From the NCBI RefSeq assembly GCF_900176565.1, contig NZ_FXEH01000006.1, positions 434,001-498,000 on the forward strand: a stretch of DNA of 64,000 nucleotides, read 5' to 3'. Positions 60,774 through 64,000 of this stretch are shown here, in pieces. The DNA comes from Thalassobacillus devorans (GTDB lineage: Bacteria > Bacillota > Bacilli > Bacillales > Halobacillaceae). A program made the translations under genes and the position numbers. The notes under the pieces were generated by a model that saw only the letters and a program-made list of their open reading frames with translations, had not been told where the DNA came from and did no database searches. The stretch's first letter is position 1; each line of letters starts with the position of its first letter.

Positions 60774-62193
60774 GGTGCAATTGTTTTCGAGGACAATTGA
60801 TGAGTTGAGTGGGTTAATCCGGGAAAAAGAGGTCTCTCCGGTTGAGGTTACAAAAGCGACACTGGAGCGGTCGAAGAATCTGAATGAGCAGGTCAACGCC
60901 TACATTAATATCACCGAAGATCAGTCACTGGCTATGGCCATGGAACATGAGAAGGAAATCCTGAACGGGAATTACCGCGGTAAACTGCACGGGATACCGA
61001 TGGCGCTGAAAGATATTTTCTATTTCGAAGGGGAAGTCGCTACGATGGGTTCAAAAATTCATCAGGACTTCATCCCGGACTATGACGCAACTGTTGTATC
61101 GAAGCTGAAGGAAGCGGGTGTCATTTTTACCGGGAAACTGAACATGCATGAATATGCCTGGGGAGCGACGACGACCAATCCTCATTATGGCCCATGCCGG
61201 AACCCTTGGAATTTAGAAAAGATACCAGGCGGATCAAGCGGTGGTTCGGGGGCTGCGGTGAGTGCGGATATGACCATCGCTTCGCTAGGCACGGACACGG
61301 GAGGATCGATCCGGATACCGGCTTCCAGTTGCGGTATTATCGGATTGAAGCCGACTCATGGACGGGTGAGCAAGTATGGTTGTTTCCCGCTTGCCTGGTC
61401 ACTCGATCATATTGGACCGATGACGAAAACGGTGACGGATGCAGCGATTTTATTAGAAGCAATCGCCGGCTTCGATCGTAATGACCCGACCACCGTCGAT
61501 GTACCGACAGCTGCCTATACCAAGAACTTGAATGAAGACATTGGTGGTATGGTAATCGGCATTAATGAAGACTATTTCTTCCGGAACGTCGATCCAGAGG
61601 TGGAATCACTGGTAAGGGCAGGCATTCGAAAGTTAGAAGATAGGGGAGCGAGTGTCGTTCATGTAGAAATTCCATCTTTGAAAAATGCTGAGTTTGCTGA
61701 GCTCATTACTATCATGACGGAAGCGAGTACCGTCCATCACGCAAACTTAAAGGAACGGGCCCAGGATTTTGGGGAGGATGTAAGATTGCTTTTGGAAGCA
61801 GGTGAAGTTCCATCAGCGGTAGACTATTTGCAGGCCCAGCAAATTCGGAGAAAGCTCGATGTGGAATTTGCTGAAGCAATGAAGCAAGTGGATGTCATGA
61901 TTACTCCTACACTTCCTTTTACACCAATTGATATCGGAGCAGACACGCTGTCATTGAATGAGGAAATTGTGAACTTCCTCGATCACATCATCCGCTTTAC
62001 ACTCCCAGGTAACCTGACTGGCCTGCCATCCTTGTCTATCCCTTGCGGATTGAGCAACGGGCTGCCGGTAGGTATGCAGATCATGGGCAAAGCGTTTAAG
62101 GAAGAAGATGTACTGAGAGCGGCGTATGCTTTTGAAAAAACGAATCCGATGAACGGAATGAAACCAAAGTTGTCCGAAAGCAAACTGGTTTAA
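60760..62193 (+). CDS. Amidase-signature hydrolase (GatA/AtzE-like)
   Basis: A 477-residue Ser-Ser-Lys amidase. The catalytic Lys is in [14 protein letters not shown], the Ser pair in [20 protein letters not shown] and [20 protein letters not shown], then [11 protein letters not shown]. Length fits the family. GatB and GatC are absent, so it is not tRNA amidotransferase; with the small AtzG-like partner it is probably a stand-alone amide or carbamoyl hydrolase. SD AAGGAGG. Ends before a terminator. Confidence 0.9.
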   Translation: MTMSKVQLFSRTIDELSGLIREKEVSPVEVTKATLERSKNLNEQVNAYINITEDQSLAMAMEHEKEILNGNYRGKLHGIPMALKDIFYFEGEVATMGSKIHQDFIPDYDATVVSKLKEAGVIFTGKLNMHEYAWGATTTNPHYGPCRNPWNLEKIPGGSSGGSGAAVSADMTIASLGTDTGGSIRIPASSCGIIGLKPTHGRVSKYGCFPLAWSLDHIGPMTKTVTDAAILLEAIAGFDRNDPTTVDVPTAAYTKNLNEDIGGMVIGINEDYFFRNVDPEVESLVRAGIRKLEDRGASVVHVEIPSLKNAEFAELITIMTEASTVHHANLKERAQDFGEDVRLLLEAGEVPSAVDYLQAQQIRRKLDVEFAEAMKQVDVMITPTLPFTPIDIGADTLSLNEEIVNFLDHIIRFTLPGNLTGLPSLSIPCGLSNGLPVGMQIMGKAFKEEDVLRAAYAFEKTNPMNGMKPKLSESKLV

Positions 62194-62209
62194 AAAAGAG
62201 GAAGATTTT

Positions 62210-62239
62210 TAAAAGCCCAGCCTGCGTGCCGGGCTTTTT
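62210..62239 (+). terminator. Terminator after the amidase gene
   Basis: AAAAGCCC-AGCC pairs with GCC-GGGCTTTTTT. An alternative GTG start for the next gene lies inside this hairpin and is therefore unlikely. Confidence 0.75.
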
Positions 62240-62259
62240 TCTGAATGGAAGGAGGGGGA

Positions 62260-62870
62260 TTGCATTCAGTTATTATTGGGCAAAATTTGAACTGAGAAAT
62301 AGCAACTTATATAGATTCGACACTAGAATATATTTGAACTCCATAGCAAGACCTTCGAATAAAGATAAATGTATTGGGGCTGTTGTAGGCAAAAATCCTG
62401 GCTCTGCTAAACCTTGCGATAAAAATTCCTCATCCATTCAGGAAATAAAATTGGATAGGGATCAACTCTTAAGAAATATAAAATCAATATTAATTAAATC
62501 TCACCAACGTATAAATAAGCCCATTCCAGAAAGTTCATACGTGCAAATGCTAAATTTATTTTATATTTGTGATAAAGACCTGAACCAAGCAATAAAAAAG
62601 ATAGAAGTACATCATTCCAGTCAATCAATTTGTGGCACGGAAGCGAAGGATTTTCCATTCCTATGGTATGTTTGGGGTGGGGATAATAAGAAACTGAACT
62701 TTTATAAGTCAAGAATTTTTAATATTAAAGCAGACAGGCATTTTTATCTAGATACGAAAACAAATAAAGTTGTCGATGGTGCTCCACAACTAAGTGATTG
62801 TGCAAGGCATACGCAAGGAATGAAACATGACTTCATTGTCCCGTATATATCCTCAGTACTATATAAATGA
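62260..62870 (+). CDS. DUF1643-family protein, N-terminus possibly frameshifted
   Basis: About 200 residues of DUF1643: KFELRNSNLYRFDTRIYLNS, DKCIGAVVGKNPGSAKPCDK, FLWYVWGGDNKKLNFYKSR and a C-terminal GMKHDFIVPYISSVLYK. Function of the family is unknown. The main frame has no good start: GGAGG at 62251-62255 points at a TTG at 62260 in another frame (HSVIIG). That would join the main frame at KFELRN if one base were missing near 62283. A GTG at 62226 in the main frame lies within a terminator. Listed from the TTG; start uncertain. Confidence 0.6.
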
Positions 62871-63216
62871 ACAATTTTTATATTGTAAATAGGTTTGACT
62901 TTAACAGACGGTAGCAAGTGTTGGAGTCAATTGAAAGTGGCCTGACGCCCAATACGCTAATGCTTTAGCATGGCGGGGTTCAGGCACTGTTTTTAGGGCT
63001 TTTTTTATGAGAAATAGCATAACTATATATATAACCATTATTGTTCAGGCACACCCATTCTGATGGTGTGTCTATATTATTTAATGGAGGAAATTTCCTT
63101 TTTTTGGCGAAAGGTACAATTATAGTAGTGCCATCATTTATAGAGGTACCATTTTGTTATTGGGTGCTTTATACAACAAAGTTAGGCGAGTTTAAGGAGT
63201 AGAAAGGACGAGGATT
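62871..63216. other. Gap with hairpins before the small membrane protein gene
   Basis: Holds the GCCTGA repeat at 62936-62988, and a hairpin ACACC/GGTGTGT at about 63052-63071. A 32-codon frame at 63104-63202 (AKGTIIVVPSFIEVPFCYWV, LYTTKLGEFKE) follows a run of seven T and could be the end of a broken membrane-protein gene. Nothing else supportable. Confidence 0.4.
62936..62988. repeat. GCCTGACGCCC hairpin repeat, copy 4
   Basis: GTGGCCTGACGCCC and GGCGGGGTTCAGGCAC around ACGCTAATGCTTTAGC, followed by GTTTTTAGGG. Confidence 0.7.
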
Positions 63217-63504
63217 ATGAAGAAAATAAAGGCAACCTATCTAATTAACACGATTGTGAGTGGAATACTAGCATTCCTTATTTCTACCTTTTTTGCTGGA
63301 GGCACGATCGCAGAAAACTATACGGACGAGACTTGGGTGGCACCAGAGTTCTTCGTGATTTTACCTATATGGGCTTTAGGATTCTTACTTGGATTACTTG
63401 TTTACAAAAGCAAATCCCCTGGAATGTATTTATTTATATCCATACTTATCACCTGGGCTTCTATTCCATTCGGAATACGATTGGGTTTTTATCTAGCTAC
63501 ATAA
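63217..63504 (+). CDS. Small integral membrane protein
   Basis: 95 residues with three membrane helices (about 8-28, 45-64, 68-90): LINTIVSGILAFLISTFFAG, FFVILPIWALGFLLGLLVYK, MYLFISILITWASIPFGIRL. SD GGACGAGG. I do not recognise a family; role unknown. Confidence 0.65.
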   Translation: MKKIKATYLINTIVSGILAFLISTFFAGGTIAENYTDETWVAPEFFVILPIWALGFLLGLLVYKSKSPGMYLFISILITWASIPFGIRLGFYLAT

Positions 63505-63562
63505 GTTTCATGTCGAAATAGCGCTACAACTACAAATATAGCTGAAATAATTGTATATACTG

Positions 63563-63610
63563 GTGCCTTCCCCAGTGCGCTAATACTTTAGCGTGCTGGG
63601 GGTCGGCATC
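63563..63610. repeat. GTGCC-CCCC hairpin repeat, copy 5
   Basis: GTGCCTTCCCCAGTGCGCTA and TAGCGTGCTGGGGGTCGGCAT (two arms, about 48 bases in all). It lies between the convergent membrane-protein and HAD genes and may act as a two-way terminator. Confidence 0.65.
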
Positions 63611-63612
63611 AG

Positions 63613-64000
63613 CTATTTGTGTAATTTAAGTAATATGGTTTGCAGCTCTGTCAAATCGTCAATTACGATATCAGCTTGAGAAAGTTCATCTTCTCGGGCA
63701 AAGTCAAAGTTGCATCCAATTGAAACTAAACCATTATCTTTGGCTGCATTTATATCTGAAAGTCTGTCTCCAACTACTGCTCCATTAGTGATGTTGTATT
63801 TTTTTATAATATTTTGGACTAAATCCGATTTATTTAATGATTTGATTTGTTGAATACTAAATGTTTCCGTAACCCATTCATCCAAATGATAGTAACTGAC
63901 AATCGCTTTTAAATATTCCGTTAAACCATTGCTTGCTATGTATATGGAACATTCATTCTCTTTTAAATAACTAAAGACTTCTTTTACGTTAGGATATAAA
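63613..64000 (-). CDS. HAD-family phosphatase, C-terminal part, cut by the window edge
   Basis: 128 residues of a haloacid dehalogenase-like hydrolase: YPNVKEVFSYLKENECSIYI, ASNGLTEYLKAIVSYY (motif II Ser/Asn), SDLVQNIIKKYNITNGAVVG and GDRLSDINAAKDNGLVSIGC (motif III/IV acidic pair GDRLSD). The motif I DxDxT and start lie beyond the right edge. It resembles phosphoglycolate phosphatase-like enzymes; substrate unknown. Confidence 0.85.
   Translation of the reverse strand, partial: LYPNVKEVFSYLKENECSIYIASNGLTEYLKAIVSYYHLDEWVTETFSIQQIKSLNKSDLVQNIIKKYNITNGAVVGDRLSDINAAKDNGLVSIGCNFDFAREDELSQADIVIDDLTELQTILLKLHK

Noticed and set aside
63104-63202. 32-codon frame ending just before the small membrane protein gene
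   Set aside because: TTG start without SD. It may be the tail of a broken gene, since a run of seven T precedes it, but it cannot be supported as a gene.
1-64000. CRISPR arrays, tRNA, rRNA and known riboswitches
   Set aside because: No regularly spaced direct repeats of 25-40 bases, no cloverleaf or rRNA-like stretches and no recognisable riboswitch core were seen. All repeats found are dispersed hairpins.

Overview
The window looks like chromosome of a Bacillaceae-type Firmicute, possibly a marine or halotolerant genus. Purine-rich Shine-Dalgarno (SD) sequences sit before nearly every gene. There are CcpA cre-like sites, a 7-1-7 Fur box, a YumC-type ferredoxin reductase and dispersed hairpin repeats between genes. 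I saw no rRNA, tRNA or CRISPR array. The genus is inference.

Layout. (1) 1-11,540: a frameshifted M14 carboxypeptidase start and a separate M14 tail flank a carbohydrate locus. The locus has a sugar-binding sensor, a YesM-type kinase, a wrecked YesN-type regulator, a wrecked sugar-binding lipoprotein, two intact ABC permeases and a large secreted GH97 enzyme with an unusual leader. (2) 11,660-22,490: two sigma-54 units. One is a PAS enhancer-binding protein followed by a -24/-12 promoter, a nitrilase-family hydrolase, a sodium-solute symporter and a 36-residue membrane peptide. The other is an aliphatic amide/formamide operon (amiE, an AAA+ chaperone, an AmiS/UreI channel, fmdA, fmdB) read leftward from a textbook -24/-12 promoter. 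Facing it is a regulator that fuses an AmiC-like amide-binding domain to a sigma-54 AAA+ activator. (3) 22,510-42,000: a defence island. It starts with IS21 and integrase debris, then a CBASS cyclase and 4TM effector, the latter split by an IS21 element. A TIR protein with a 3TM partner follows, then a DUF6361-phospholipase D-helicase operon, a Sau3AI-like restriction-modification pair with Vsr, an EVE-like/NucS-like nuclease candidate and an Mrr-like membrane endonuclease. (4) 42,060-49,600: a small sigma factor, ferredoxin-NADP reductase, a Fur-regulated siderophore ABC system and a lysozyme-like protein. (5) 49,680-62,200: an alkyl sulfatase, then an RpiR-regulated operon that probably takes up N-acyl or D-amino acids and converts them to L-amino acids (YhdT plus PanF-like transporter, N-acylamino acid racemase, D-aminoacylase, GNAT, M20 deacylase, creatininase-like hydrolase), then an AtzG-like/amidase pair. 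(6) 62,200-64,000: a DUF1643 protein, a small membrane protein and a HAD phosphatase running off the end.

C-N bond hydrolysis recurs: amidase, formamidase, nitrilase, D-aminoacylase, M20, creatininase and amidase-signature enzymes all lie here beside their transporters, which suggests scavenging of nitrogen from amides and modified amino acids. The best candidates for under-described biology are the amide-binding sigma-54 regulator fusion, the DUF6361-PLD-helicase operon, the TIR-3TM pair, and the CBASS effector whose reading frame would be restored exactly by loss of the IS21 element.
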